DNA of 64,000 nucleotides from Gammaproteobacteria bacterium (GTDB lineage Bacteria; Pseudomonadota; Gammaproteobacteria; Ga0077536), in the NCBI GenBank assembly GCA_024235015.1, contig JACKNG010000007.1:33501-97500 (forward strand), read 5' to 3'. Positions 44,846 to 55,389 of this stretch are shown piece by piece. Position 1 is the first letter of the stretch; every line of letters starts with the position of its first letter. A program made the position numbers and the translations under genes. The notes beneath the pieces were generated by a model. That model worked only from the letters and a program-made list of their open reading frames with translations. It searched no databases and was not told where the DNA came from.

Positions 44846-45673
44846 ATGTCAGCCGGATCACCCGCTGAGTACATCAGCCACCACATCCAGAACCTGACCT
44901 TCGGCAAGCATTCTGACGGCACCTGGGGTTTCGCCCACACGGCCAAGGAAGCGACCGAGATGGGCTTCATGGCGATCAACGTCGACACCATGTTCTGGTC
45001 GTTGCTGACGGGCGTGGTGTTCTGCTGGTTGTTCCGCAAGGTCGCAGTATCGGCCTCGGTGCAGAAACCGTCGAAGTGGCAGAGCGTGGTCGAGCTCGCC
45101 TTCGAAATGGTTGCCGGCTCCGTGCGCGACGCCTTCCATGGCCGCAATGCCCTGATCGGGCCGTTGGCGCTGACCATCTTCGTGTGGATCTTCCTCATGA
45201 ACCTGATGGACCTGGTGCCGGTCGACTGGGTGCCCTACGTCTCGCAGCAGATGGGCATCAGCCACATGAAGATGGTGCCGACCACCGACGTCAATGCCAC
45301 GTTCGGCATGTCGCTGTCGGTGTTCGCGCTGATGATCTACTACGGCATCAAGGTCAAGGGCGTCGGCGGTTTCCTCGGCGAACTCGCTTTCCACCCCTTC
45401 GGCAAGGCCCTGCTGCCGGTCAACCTGGTGCTGGAGACGGTCTCCCTGATTGCCAAGCCGCTGTCGCTGTCGTTGCGACTGTTCGGCAACATGTTCGCCG
45501 GCGAGCTCGTGTTCGTGCTCATCGCCGCCCTCGTGCCTTTCTACCTGCAATGGCTCCTGTCGGTGCCATGGGCGATTTTCCACATCCTGGTCATCACCCT
45601 GCAGGCCTACATTTTCATGATGTTGACGATCGTGTACCTGAGCCAGTCGCACGAAAGTCACGATTCGCATTAA
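44846..45673 (+). CDS. atpB: ATP synthase Fo subunit a
   Basis: The 275-residue a subunit forms the two proton half-channels. The essential arginine lies in LSLRLFGNMFAGELV. Several membrane spans are clear (VDTMFWSLLTGVVFCWLF, LTIFVWIFLMNLMDLV), and it ends with VYLSQSHESHDSH, a His-rich tail of no known role. The start MSAGSPAEYI is preceded by a weak purine-rich site. It follows atpI by 34 bases. Confidence 0.96.
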   Translation: MSAGSPAEYISHHIQNLTFGKHSDGTWGFAHTAKEATEMGFMAINVDTMFWSLLTGVVFCWLFRKVAVSASVQKPSKWQSVVELAFEMVAGSVRDAFHGRNALIGPLALTIFVWIFLMNLMDLVPVDWVPYVSQQMGISHMKMVPTTDVNATFGMSLSVFALMIYYGIKVKGVGGFLGELAFHPFGKALLPVNLVLETVSLIAKPLSLSLRLFGNMFAGELVFVLIAALVPFYLQWLLSVPWAIFHILVITLQAYIFMMLTIVYLSQSHESHDSH

Positions 45674-45707
45674 TACAAATAGCGAGATAACCAGAGGAGA
45701 TATTGCT

Positions 45708-45965
45708 ATGGAATCCATCGTTGCCTTCTCAGCGCTTGCCGCCGGCATCATGATCGGCCTGGGCGCGCTCGGCGCCGGTGTGGGTATCGGTATCCTGGGC
45801 AGCAAGTTCCTGGAAGGCGCCGCGCGTCAGCCGGAGCTGGTTCCCATGCTGCAGGCGCGCATGTTCCTCATGCTCGGCCTGACCGACGCCGTGCCGATTA
45901 TCGCCATCGCGTTCGCGGCGCTGCTGATGTTCGCCAATCCCTTCCTCGGGCAGGTCGCACACTAA
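45708..45965 (+). CDS. atpE: ATP synthase Fo subunit c
   Basis: An 85-residue hairpin of two membrane helices that forms the rotor ring. The polar loop is ARQPE, and the proton-carrying carboxylate is Asp60 in LTDAVPIIAI. An Asp there and no Na+-binding Gln/Ser/Thr pattern indicate a proton-driven enzyme. GGAGAT precedes the start. Length is slightly above E. coli (79), with the extra residues at the ends. Confidence 0.97.
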   Translation: MESIVAFSALAAGIMIGLGALGAGVGIGILGSKFLEGAARQPELVPMLQARMFLMLGLTDAVPIIAIAFAALLMFANPFLGQVAH

Positions 45966-45995
45966 GCACCCGCGCAACCAGGTAGGCCAACTGTC

Positions 45996-46466
45996 ATGAA
46001 CATGAACCTGACACTGATAGGCCAGGCGATATCGTTCGCGATCTTCGTCTGGTTCTGTCTGAAATACGTATGGCCGCCGATCCTCAAAGCACTCGAGGAA
46101 CGCGAGACGCGCATCGCCGACGGCCTCGCCGCCGCCGAGCGCGGCAAGCACGAACTCGAGCTCGCCGAGCAGCGCGCCACCGACCTCATGCGGGACGGCA
46201 AGGACAAGGCGCAGGACTTCATCGTGCAGGCGCAGAAGCGTGCCGATGAGATCGTCGAGGCGGCCAAGCAGGCTGCTCGTGAGGAAGCCGACCGAATCAA
46301 GGCGGCGAAGATGGCGGAAATCGAGCAGGAGCGAAACCAGGCACGCGACGAACTGCGTGCGCAGGTCGCCCGCCTGGCCGTGGCCGGGGCCGAGCAGATC
46401 CTGCTGCGTGAGATCGACGAGAACGCTCACCGCGACGTCCTCGACAAGCTTGCTGCCAACCTGTAG
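45996..46466 (+). CDS. atpF: ATP synthase Fo subunit b
   Basis: The 156-residue peripheral stalk subunit, the same length as in E. coli. One N-terminal membrane helix (about 5-27) is followed by a long, highly charged, alanine-rich right-handed coiled coil to the end. It links subunit a to subunit delta. A single b-type gene is present, so the stalk is a homodimer. Confidence 0.97.
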   Translation: MNMNLTLIGQAISFAIFVWFCLKYVWPPILKALEERETRIADGLAAAERGKHELELAEQRATDLMRDGKDKAQDFIVQAQKRADEIVEAAKQAAREEADRIKAAKMAEIEQERNQARDELRAQVARLAVAGAEQILLREIDENAHRDVLDKLAANL

Positions 46467-46474
46467 GGCCGGCC

Positions 46475-47008
46475 ATGCAAGAGAAACTCACCATCGCCAG
46501 GCCCTACGCGGCCGCGGCCTATGCCTACGCCGGCGAGCACGGCGAGGTGGACCGGTGGTCGGGCATGCTCGCGGTCCTCGCTACCGCGGTCGCCGACCCG
46601 GCGCTGGCGGCGTTCATCGGCCACCCGCGCGTCAGCAACGAGCAGATCGTCGACGTGCTGTCCGACCTGCTCGGTGACCGTCTCCATGCCGCCGGGCGCA
46701 ATTTCCTCGAGGCCCTGGCCGCCGCGGAGCGGCTCGAGATCGCGCCGCAGATCGCGGAGCTGTTCGAACGCAGCCGCGCCGATGCCGCCGGCGTGGTCAA
46801 CGTCGAGGTGTGTGCCGCCTACGCGCTCAACGATGCCGAGCGGCAGAAGATCGAGACCGCCATCCGCGGTCGCGTCGGCCGCGAGTGCCGCGTCGAGGCG
46901 AGCGTCGATCCGGCGCTGATCGGCGGCGCGGTCATTCGCATCGGCGACTCGGTCATCGACCTGTCCATGCGCGGCCGGCTTGCGGCCCTCGAGCAGCAGA
47001 TCGGCTGA
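46475..47008 (+). CDS. atpH: ATP synthase F1 subunit delta
   Basis: A 177-residue subunit, equal in length to E. coli. It begins IARPYAAAAYAYA, the usual RPYAxA start, and ends with the conserved IRIGDSVIDLSMRGRLAALEQQ. It joins the top of F1 to the b-dimer. It starts 8 bases after atpF. Confidence 0.96.
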   Translation: MQEKLTIARPYAAAAYAYAGEHGEVDRWSGMLAVLATAVADPALAAFIGHPRVSNEQIVDVLSDLLGDRLHAAGRNFLEALAAAERLEIAPQIAELFERSRADAAGVVNVEVCAAYALNDAERQKIETAIRGRVGRECRVEASVDPALIGGAVIRIGDSVIDLSMRGRLAALEQQIG

Positions 47009-47065
47009 GGTGCCGACCGCATACCGGATTCACGAAATTTAAAGCGTTAGTCGCAGAGGATTGCC

Positions 47066-48607
<1,542 letters not shown>

Positions 48608-48635
48608 GACCGCCAGGCGATAAAGGTCCACGACT

Positions 48636-49496
48636 ATGGCAGCAGCCAAAGAAATCCGCACCAAGATCGCGAGCGTCAAGAACACGCAGAAGATCACCAA
48701 GGCCATGGAAATGGTCGCGGCGAGCAAGATGCGCAAGGCGCAGGATCGCATGACGGCGGCACGTCCCTACGCGGACAAGATGCGTAACGTGGTGGCGCAC
48801 ATCGCGCACGCCAATACCGAGTACCGTCATCCGTTCCTGATCGAGCGCGAGGTCAAGCGTGTCGGCGTCATCCTGGTGTCGACCGATCGCGGCCTGTGCG
48901 GCGGCCTCAACGCCAACCTGTTCCGCCAGTCGCTGCGCCAGTTCCGCAGCTGGGAGCAGGAGGGCAAGGAGCTGGATCTGTGCATCATCGGCAACAAGGG
49001 GCTGGGCTTCTTCTCGCGTATCGGCGGGCGCATCGTCGGCCAGGCCAGTGGACTGGGTGACTCGCCGCATCTCGAGGAACTCATCGGCACGATCAAGATC
49101 ATGCTCGACGGCTTCCTCGAGGGGCGCGTCGACCGCGTCTACATGGCCTCCAACCAGTTCGTGAACCGGATGACGCAGAAGCCGACTTTCGAGCAGCTGC
49201 TGCCGCTGGTGCCGGGTGAGGGCGACGAGCTCAAGCATCACTGGGATTACATCTACGAACCCGAGGCGCGCGACGTCATGGAACAGCTCCTGTCGCGCTA
49301 CATCGAATCGCTGGTGTACCAAGGCGTGGTCGAGAACATCGCCTGCGAGCAGGCTGCGCGCATGGTCGCGATGAAGGCCGCCGCGGACAATGCCGGCAAG
49401 CTCATCGAGGAGCTGCAACTGGTCTACAACAAGGCCCGCCAGGCAGCGATTACCCAGGAGCTGTCGGAGATCGTGGGCGGCGCTGCCGCGGTCTGA
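48636..49496 (+). CDS. atpG: ATP synthase F1 subunit gamma
   Basis: The 286-residue central rotor shaft. It has the N-terminal helix KEIRTKIASVKNTQKITKAM and the C-terminal helix with KLIEELQLVYNKARQAAITQELSEIVGGAAA; the last is cited only as landmarks near residues 255-285. One residue shorter than E. coli. Standard position between atpA and atpD. Confidence 0.97.
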   Translation: MAAAKEIRTKIASVKNTQKITKAMEMVAASKMRKAQDRMTAARPYADKMRNVVAHIAHANTEYRHPFLIEREVKRVGVILVSTDRGLCGGLNANLFRQSLRQFRSWEQEGKELDLCIIGNKGLGFFSRIGGRIVGQASGLGDSPHLEELIGTIKIMLDGFLEGRVDRVYMASNQFVNRMTQKPTFEQLLPLVPGEGDELKHHWDYIYEPEARDVMEQLLSRYIESLVYQGVVENIACEQAARMVAMKAAADNAGKLIEELQLVYNKARQAAITQELSEIVGGAAAV

Positions 49497-49555
49497 CCGC
49501 AGCGAAGGCGAACCCGAATTTTTTTGAATACAGGCGACTGAGAGGAACTTCGACA

Positions 49556-50953
49556 ATGAGTTCTGGACAGGTGGTTCAAGTCATTGGTGCTGTCGTGGAC
49601 GTGCAATTTCCGACTTCGGAAGTGCCGCGCATCTACGACGCCCTGAAACTCGACAACAGCGACATCACGCTCGAGGTGCAGCAGCAGCTCGGCGACGGCG
49701 TGGTGCGTTCTATCGCACTCGGTACGACCGACGGCCTGCGTCGAGGCATGGTCGCCAACAACACCGGCGCCGGCATCAAGGTGCCGGTGGGCACCAAGAC
49801 CCTCGGCCGCATCATGAACGTGCTCGGCGATCCGATCGACGAGCTCGGCGCGATCGGCGAGGAAGAGCGCTGGACCATCCACCGCGAAGCGCCCAAGTTC
49901 GTCGAGTTGTCGCCTGCCACCGAGTTGCTCGAAACCGGCATCAAGGTCATCGACCTCATCTGCCCGTTCGCCAAGGGCGGCAAGGTCGGCCTGTTCGGCG
50001 GCGCCGGCGTGGGCAAGACCGTCAACATGATGGAGCTCATCAACAACATCGCGACCGAGCACTCCGGCCTGTCGGTGTTCACCGGCGTCGGTGAGCGTAC
50101 CCGCGAGGGCAACGACTTCTACCACGAGATGCAGGAAGCCGGGGTCGTCAACGTCGAGGAGTTCGAGAAGTCCAAGGTGGCGATGGTCTACGGCCAGATG
50201 AACGAGCCGCCCGGCAACCGCCTGCGCGTCGCCCTGACCGGCCTGACCATGGCCGAGAAGTTCCGCGACGAAGGCCGTGACGTGCTGCTGTTCATCGACA
50301 ACATCTACCGTTACACGCTGGCCGGTACCGAGGTGTCCGCACTGCTCGGCCGTATGCCGTCGGCGGTGGGCTACCAGCCGACCCTGGCCGAGGAAATGGG
50401 CCGCCTGCAGGAGCGCATCACCTCGACCAAGACCGGCTCGATCACCTCCATCCAGGCGGTCTACGTGCCGGCCGACGACCTCACCGACCCCAGCCCGGCC
50501 ACGACCTTCGCCCACCTCGACGCCACCGTCGTGTTGTCGCGCCAGATCGCCGAGCTCGGTATCTATCCCGCGGTCGACCCGCTCGATTCCACCAGCCGCC
50601 AGCTCGACCCGCTGGTCGTCGGCCAGGATCACTACGATACGGCGCGCGCGGTGCAGAACACCCTGCAGCGCTACAAGGAACTGCGCGACATCATCGCCAT
50701 CCTGGGCATGGACGAGCTGTCCGAGCAGGACAAGCTGACCGTCGCCCGGGCGCGCAAGATCCAGCGCTTCCTGTCGCAGCCGTTCACCGTCGCCGAGGTC
50801 TTCACCGGCACCCCGGGCAAGTACGTGTCGCTCAAGGACACCATCGCGGGCTTCAAGGCGATCGTCGCCGGCGAGTATGACGACCTGCCCGAGCAGGCCT
50901 TCTACATGGTCGGCTCCATCGACGAGGCCGTCGAGAAGGCCAAGAAGCTCTAA
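49556..50953 (+). CDS. atpD: ATP synthase F1 subunit beta
   Basis: The 465-residue catalytic subunit. Walker A is GGAGVGKT (about 150-157); GERTREGNDFYHEM supplies the catalytic Glu and Arg region, DELSEQD is the coupling (DELSEED-type) loop, and ALLGRMPSAVGYQPTLAEEM is near-identical to enteric beta subunits. Protein sequence conservation is the highest in the window. Confidence 0.98.
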   Translation: MSSGQVVQVIGAVVDVQFPTSEVPRIYDALKLDNSDITLEVQQQLGDGVVRSIALGTTDGLRRGMVANNTGAGIKVPVGTKTLGRIMNVLGDPIDELGAIGEEERWTIHREAPKFVELSPATELLETGIKVIDLICPFAKGGKVGLFGGAGVGKTVNMMELINNIATEHSGLSVFTGVGERTREGNDFYHEMQEAGVVNVEEFEKSKVAMVYGQMNEPPGNRLRVALTGLTMAEKFRDEGRDVLLFIDNIYRYTLAGTEVSALLGRMPSAVGYQPTLAEEMGRLQERITSTKTGSITSIQAVYVPADDLTDPSPATTFAHLDATVVLSRQIAELGIYPAVDPLDSTSRQLDPLVVGQDHYDTARAVQNTLQRYKELRDIIAILGMDELSEQDKLTVARARKIQRFLSQPFTVAEVFTGTPGKYVSLKDTIAGFKAIVAGEYDDLPEQAFYMVGSIDEAVEKAKKL

Positions 50954-50974
50954 CAGCCGGGAGCAGACCAGCCC

Positions 50975-51400
50975 ATGACCATGACCGTCCACGTCGACAT
51001 CGTCAGTGCCGAGCGCGAGATCTTCTCGGGCCAGGCGGAGATGATCTTCGCCCCCGCCGTGCTCGGCGAGGTCGGCATCGCGCCCGGCCACACGCCGTTG
51101 CTGACCCGGCTCGGCCCGGGCGAGGTGCGTTTGAAGTTTGCCGAGGACAAGGAAGAGGCCTTCTACATTTCGGGTGGCATGCTCGAGGTGCAGCCGCGGG
51201 TGGTGACGATCCTGTCCGACACCGCCGAGCGCGCCGAGGATCTCGACGAGGCGGCCGCGCTCAAGGCCAAGGAGGACGCCGAGCGCCTGCTGGTCGAAGG
51301 CCAGGCCTCGATGGATTACGCCAAGGCGCTCGCCGAGCTCGCCGAGGCGGCCGCTCAGCTGCAGACCATCCAGCGTCTGCGGCGCCGTGGTGGGCGCTGA
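50975..51400 (+). CDS. atpC: ATP synthase F1 subunit epsilon
   Basis: A 141-residue subunit with an N-terminal beta-sandwich (HVDIVSAEREIFSG, GEVGIAPGHTPLLTRL) and C-terminal helices that can inhibit hydrolysis. It closes the operon. A GC-rich hairpin follows. Confidence 0.96.
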   Translation: MTMTVHVDIVSAEREIFSGQAEMIFAPAVLGEVGIAPGHTPLLTRLGPGEVRLKFAEDKEEAFYISGGMLEVQPRVVTILSDTAERAEDLDEAAALKAKEDAERLLVEGQASMDYAKALAELAEAAAQLQTIQRLRRRGGR

Positions 51401-51433
51401 TACGGCAGCTCCAGGCCCGTTGCTTCGTGCAAG

Positions 51434-51454
51434 ACGCCGGCCTCGCGCCGGCGT
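51434..51454 (+). terminator. Hairpin after atpC
   Basis: ACGCCGGC and GCCGGCGT flank a 5-base loop, about 33 bases after the atpC stop. Only a short pyrimidine stretch follows, so termination may be partial. Confidence 0.45.
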
Positions 51455-51475
51455 TCGCTTGTCTGCGGGCCGCGT

Positions 51476-51504
51476 TTGTTCCGCACCTGAGCGGGCTCTA
51501 TCAT
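51476..51504 (+). promoter_or_regulatory. Possible promoter of glmU
   Basis: TTGTTC (51476-51481) and TATCAT (51499-51504) are spaced by 17 bases; the -10 is 5/6, the -35 only 3/6. The leader to the glmU ATG would be about 30 bases. Confidence 0.4.
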
Positions 51505-51541
51505 AGCGCGCGGTCCCGCTCACCCTCGCACAAGGAATCGT

Positions 51542-52912
51542 ATGTCCGTCACCGTCGTCGTCCTCGCTGCCGGCCAGGGCAAGCGCATGAACTCGGACCT
51601 GCCCAAGGTCCTCCATCCCGTTGCGGCGAGGCCGATGATCGAGCACGTCCTCGACACCGCCGCGCTGGTCAGCGACACGCCGCCGATCGTGGTTTACGGA
51701 CACGGCGGCGAGATCCTGAAAGCGCGCCTCGCGCACCGTGACGTGAGATGGGCCGAGCAGCGCGAACAGCTCGGTACCGGGCATGCCGTGGCCCAGGCGC
51801 TGGCCCAGGTGCCGTCGCAGGGCGACGTCCTGATCCTGTACGGCGACGTGCCCCTGCTGACCGCGTCCGCGCTCGCGCCGCTGGTTGCGGCCGCCGAGGC
51901 CGGTGGCATCGCCGTTCTCACCGCTCACCTCGCCGACGCCACCGGCTATGGCCGCATCGTGCGCGGCGGCGCGGACGATGCCGTGCTGCGTATCGTCGAG
52001 CACAAGGACGCCGGGCCGGCCGAACTCGACATCCACGAAATCAATACCGGCATCATGGTCGTGCAGGGCGCGCTGCTGCATCGCTGGATCCCGGCGCTCG
52101 GCAATGACAATGCCCAGGGCGAGTACTACCTGACCGACTGCATCGCGATGGCGGTGGCCGAAGGGCGCAACGTGGGCAGCGCCACCCTCGCCGACGCCGA
52201 TGAGGCGCTCGGTGTGAACAACCGGCGTCAGCTCGCCGAGGTCGAACGGCTCTACCAGGCGCGCATGGCCGGGCGCCTGCTCGATGCGGGTGTCACCCTC
52301 GTCGACCCTGCTCGCCTCGACATTCGCGGTGAGGTCAGCTGTGGTCGCGACGTCGTCATCGATGTCAACGTGGTGCTGCAGGGCCGCGTCAGCATCGGCG
52401 ACAACGTGCGCATCGGGCCGAACAACGTCATCACCGACTGCGAGATCGGCGACGGCGTCGAGATCCTGCCCAACTGCGTGCTCGAATCGGCCTCGATCGG
52501 CCCGCGTTCGCGCATCGGGCCGTTCTCGCGCGTGCGCCCCGACAGCCACCTCGGCGCCGAGGTTCACATCGGCAACTTCGTCGAGATCAAGAAAGCCGAC
52601 ATCGGGCAGGCCAGCAAGGTCAACCACCTCGCCTACGTCGGCGACGCCGAGATCGGCGAGCGGGTCAACGTCGGCGCCGGTACCATCACCTGCAATTACG
52701 ACGGCGCCTTCAAGCACAAGACGGTGCTCGAAGACGACGTCTTCGTCGGCTCCGATACCCAGCTCGTCGCGCCCGTGCGCGTCGGACGCAATGTCACCAT
52801 CGGCGCCGGCACCACGGTGACCGAGGACGTCGAGGCCGACCGCCTGGTCATCAGTCGCGTGCGCCAGAAGACCATCACCGGCTGGCAACGTCCGCGCAAG
52901 GACAAGGCCTGA
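51542..52912 (+). CDS. glmU: Bifunctional GlmU (GlcN-1-P acetyltransferase / GlcNAc-1-P uridylyltransferase)
   Basis: GlmU makes UDP-GlcNAc for peptidoglycan and LPS. The 456-residue protein equals E. coli. The uridylyltransferase domain (1-228) has VVVLAAGQGKRMNSDLPKVLH, the pyrophosphorylase signature, and YGDVPLL. The acetyltransferase left-handed beta-helix (about 250-456) has hexapeptide repeats and the catalytic His region NHLAYVGDAEIG, with NVGAGTITCNYDG. It commonly follows atpC in Gammaproteobacteria. Confidence 0.97.
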   Translation: MSVTVVVLAAGQGKRMNSDLPKVLHPVAARPMIEHVLDTAALVSDTPPIVVYGHGGEILKARLAHRDVRWAEQREQLGTGHAVAQALAQVPSQGDVLILYGDVPLLTASALAPLVAAAEAGGIAVLTAHLADATGYGRIVRGGADDAVLRIVEHKDAGPAELDIHEINTGIMVVQGALLHRWIPALGNDNAQGEYYLTDCIAMAVAEGRNVGSATLADADEALGVNNRRQLAEVERLYQARMAGRLLDAGVTLVDPARLDIRGEVSCGRDVVIDVNVVLQGRVSIGDNVRIGPNNVITDCEIGDGVEILPNCVLESASIGPRSRIGPFSRVRPDSHLGAEVHIGNFVEIKKADIGQASKVNHLAYVGDAEIGERVNVGAGTITCNYDGAFKHKTVLEDDVFVGSDTQLVAPVRVGRNVTIGAGTTVTEDVEADRLVISRVRQKTITGWQRPRKDKA

Positions 52913-52960
52913 GAGCCGGCCGCAGTCCCATTCAGAACCGTCAACCCAGGATTACCTGCC

Positions 52961-53437
52961 ATGGTAGCTACTGCCGATCTCTACGACGCCCACGGCGAGA
53001 CGCTTCGCGTGCTCGCGCCGATCTTCCGCGATTTCGGCGGCGCGCGGATTTTCGAAGGGCCCGTCGCCACGCTCAAGGTGCACGAGGACAACAGCCTGGT
53101 GCGCGCGGCGCTGGAGCAGCCGGGTGAAGGCCGCGTGCTGGTGGTCGACGGTGGCGGTTCGCTGCGCTGCGCGCTGGTCGGCGACAACCTCGCCATGCTC
53201 GGCGTGGAGAACGGCTGGGCCGGCATCATCGTCTACGGCTGCATCCGCGACGCCGCGCCGATCGCCGCGCTCGCCATCGGCGTCAAGGCGCTGGCGACCA
53301 ATCCACGCAAGAGCGTCAAGAAGGGCGAGGGCGAGCGCGACGTGGTGCTGCGCTTCGCCGAAGTCAGCATCGCACCCGGCGACTATCTCTATGCCGACGA
53401 GGACGGTGTGGTCGTCGCTGGCGCGCGCCTGGATTAG
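52961..53437 (+). CDS. rraA: RraA-family protein, regulator of RNase E
   Basis: A 158-residue protein of the RraA/DlpA fold. It has the conserved GEGRVLVVDGGGSLRCALVGDNLA and NGWAGIIVYGCIRD segments. RraA inhibits RNase E in E. coli; some members of this fold are HMG aldolases (the aldolase R-x19-D pattern with its Asp: GCIRD and following positions), so catalytic function is not fully excluded. Length and sequence fit RraA. It starts 48 bases after glmU. Confidence 0.9.
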   Translation: MVATADLYDAHGETLRVLAPIFRDFGGARIFEGPVATLKVHEDNSLVRAALEQPGEGRVLVVDGGGSLRCALVGDNLAMLGVENGWAGIIVYGCIRDAAPIAALAIGVKALATNPRKSVKKGEGERDVVLRFAEVSIAPGDYLYADEDGVVVAGARLD

Positions 53438-53457
53438 CACGTAGCGGGGCCGGGCCG

Positions 53458-54285
53458 GTGAGCACGTTCGACGTCGCCTGCATCCAGAACTGCGCCGCCA
53501 ACGACCTCGACGCCAACCTGGCCAAGGTCGAGACGCTGGTGCGCGCGGCCGTCGCCGACGGCGCCGACCTGGTCTGCCTGCCGGAGTTCTACTGCCTGCT
53601 CGAGCCGAGCGACGGTTCCTACTACGACAACGGTTACGACGAGGACGCGCACCCCGCGCTGGCCCACGGCCGCACGCTGGCCGCCGAGTTGTCGCGCTGG
53701 CTGCTGCTGGGCTCGATGCCGGTGCGCGCCGCGGGCGGCAAGGTCCACAACCGCGGATTCCTGCTCGCGCCCGACGGCGGCATCGCCGCGCGCTACGACA
53801 AGATCCATCTGTTCGACGTCGTCATCCGCGACGGCCAGGACTACCGCGAATCGGCCGGTGTCGCGCCGGGAGACTGCGCGGTGGTGGCCCCTCTGCCGTG
53901 GGGACGCCTTGGCCTCAGCATCTGTTACGACGTGCGCTTTCCGCAGCTCTTCCGCCAGCTCGCCCAGGCCGGTGCCGACTTCCTCGCCGTACCGGCGGCT
54001 TTCACCGCCAAGACCGGCGCTGCCCACTGGCACACCCTGTTGCGCGCCCGCGCCATCGAAAACGGCTGTTTCGTGTTTGCGCCGGGGCAGTGCGGGGTGC
54101 GCCCGTGGGGCCGCCGCACCTACGGCCATTCGCTGATCATCGATCCCTGGGGCGAGATCCTCGCCGATGCCGGCGACGACGAGGGTTATGTCATAGCCAC
54201 GGTCGATCCGGCGCGGGTCGCCGAGGTCCGCCGCATGATCCCCTCGCTCCACCACGACCGGCCGATCGCGCCACCTGCCCCATGA
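53458..54285 (+). CDS. Nitrilase-superfamily amidase (Nit1/omega-amidase type)
   Basis: A 275-residue carbon-nitrogen hydrolase. The Glu-Lys-Cys triad is visible: CLPEFY, YDKIHLFDV and LGLSICYDVRFPQLFR. The HWHTLLRARAIENGCFV segment marks the Nit branch, which includes deaminated-glutathione amidase (NagK/YbeM) and omega-amidase. Either repair activity is possible. The GTG start lies 20 bases after rraA, suggesting co-transcription. Confidence 0.88.
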   Translation: MSTFDVACIQNCAANDLDANLAKVETLVRAAVADGADLVCLPEFYCLLEPSDGSYYDNGYDEDAHPALAHGRTLAAELSRWLLLGSMPVRAAGGKVHNRGFLLAPDGGIAARYDKIHLFDVVIRDGQDYRESAGVAPGDCAVVAPLPWGRLGLSICYDVRFPQLFRQLAQAGADFLAVPAAFTAKTGAAHWHTLLRARAIENGCFVFAPGQCGVRPWGRRTYGHSLIIDPWGEILADAGDDEGYVIATVDPARVAEVRRMIPSLHHDRPIAPPAP

Positions 54286-54411
54286 CTGGTCGTGGGTTCA
54301 GCGGCGGTTAAGTCGCGCGCATCTAGGCTTGCCGCCATATCCGGAGCGTCGACGCCCGCATGGCCGCGACGGCGCCGGTCCGGTCCGAGGAGCCTACGGT
54401 ATCATTCGCGC

Positions 54412-54672
54412 ATGCGCCGTTTCGTCATCAACCTGGCCCGCCTCATGCTCGCCGCCGCGCTGATCGCCGCTGGGCCGGTCGCGGCACAGGCGCCGGATGC
54501 AAATGCCGCCGCGCGCCAGGCGGCCGCGATGACCGGCGGGCGGGTGCTCGACGTGCAGCCCGGTAGCGCCGGTGGACGGACGGTCTACATGGTGCGCGTG
54601 CTGCTGGGTGATGGACGGGTCAAGGTCGTGCGGATCGACGGCGCCGGTGGTCCCGCCGGAGGGCGGCGCTGA
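54412..54672 (+). CDS. Small exported PepSY-like protein upstream of a two-component system
   Basis: An 86-residue protein with a signal peptide (about 1-26, ending AAQA) and a mature domain of about 60 residues, AMTGGRVLDVQPGSAGGRTVYMVRVLL and KVVRIDG, a short PepSY-like beta pattern. The gene overlaps the response-regulator ATG by one base (TGATG). Such small proteins often precede phoPQ-like pairs and may modulate the sensor in the periplasm; that is inference from position. The start ATG 54412 gives a proper signal peptide; the open frame upstream does not. Confidence 0.75.
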   Translation: MRRFVINLARLMLAAALIAAGPVAAQAPDANAAARQAAAMTGGRVLDVQPGSAGGRTVYMVRVLLGDGRVKVVRIDGAGGPAGGRR

Positions 54673-55361
54673 TGCGGGTGCTCGTCCTCGAGGACGAGCA
54701 GGCCCTGCGTGAGCAACTGGCCGAACGCCTGCGCGCCGCGGGCTACGCCGTCGACGTTGCGGCCAACGGCGAGGACGGCGAGTTCGTCGGCCTCGAGTAT
54801 CCGATCGACGCCGCGGTGGTCGATCTCGGCTTGCCGGACAAGCCGGGCACGGCGGTCATCGAAACCTGGCGCGCGCGCGGCAAGGCTTTCCCGGTGCTCA
54901 TTCTCACCGCGCGCGGGCGCTGGGAGGACAAGGTCGCGGGTCTCGAGATCGGTGCCGACGACTACCTGGTCAAGCCGTTCCACAACGAGGAGTTGCTGGC
55001 ACGCCTGCGCGCCCTGCTGCGCCGCGCGGCGGGCTTCAGCCAGTCGCGCATCGAATGTGGTCCGATCGTCATGGACCTTGGTGGCAAGCAGGTGACCATC
55101 GACGGGCGTGAACTCGAACTCACCGCGCTCGAGTACAAGGTGCTCGAATGCCTGATGCTGCGTGCCGGCAACGTCTTGTCGAAGGGCGAGCTGACCGAGC
55201 ACGTCTACGAGGAGGACGCCGAACGCGACAGCAACGTGCTCGAAGTGATCATCGGCCGCCTGCGCAAGAAGCTCGATCCCAAGCGCCTGCTCAATCCCAT
55301 CGAGACCATCCGTGGCCAGGGCTACCGCCTGCGCCTGCCACGCACGCCGGCGGATGGCTGA
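54672..55361 (+). CDS. OmpR-family response regulator, PhoP-like
   Basis: A 229-residue regulator. The receiver has EDE (7-9), phospho-acceptor Asp51 (VVDLGLPDKPG) and the Lys in YLVKPF; the C-terminal winged helix reads LTALEYKVLECLMLRAGNVLSKGELTEHVY in pieces (about 140-180), with a DNA-contacting RDSNVLEVIIGRLRKK helix. It is coupled to the small exported protein and 28 bases before its kinase. The EDE and NVLEVIIGRLRKKL features fit PhoP/QseB-type regulators; the signal is unknown. Confidence 0.9.
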   Translation: MRVLVLEDEQALREQLAERLRAAGYAVDVAANGEDGEFVGLEYPIDAAVVDLGLPDKPGTAVIETWRARGKAFPVLILTARGRWEDKVAGLEIGADDYLVKPFHNEELLARLRALLRRAAGFSQSRIECGPIVMDLGGKQVTIDGRELELTALEYKVLECLMLRAGNVLSKGELTEHVYEEDAERDSNVLEVIIGRLRKKLDPKRLLNPIETIRGQGYRLRLPRTPADG

Positions 55362-55389
55362 GCGGGCGGCCTGAGCCTAACCGCCTGCC

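Noticed and set aside
49424..52888. A 1154-residue open frame on the minus strand over atpD-atpC-glmU
   Set aside because: It lies opposite very well conserved genes; its translation is low-complexity (Asp/Gly/Leu/Val/Ala-rich). Such antisense frames are common in DNA of this GC content.
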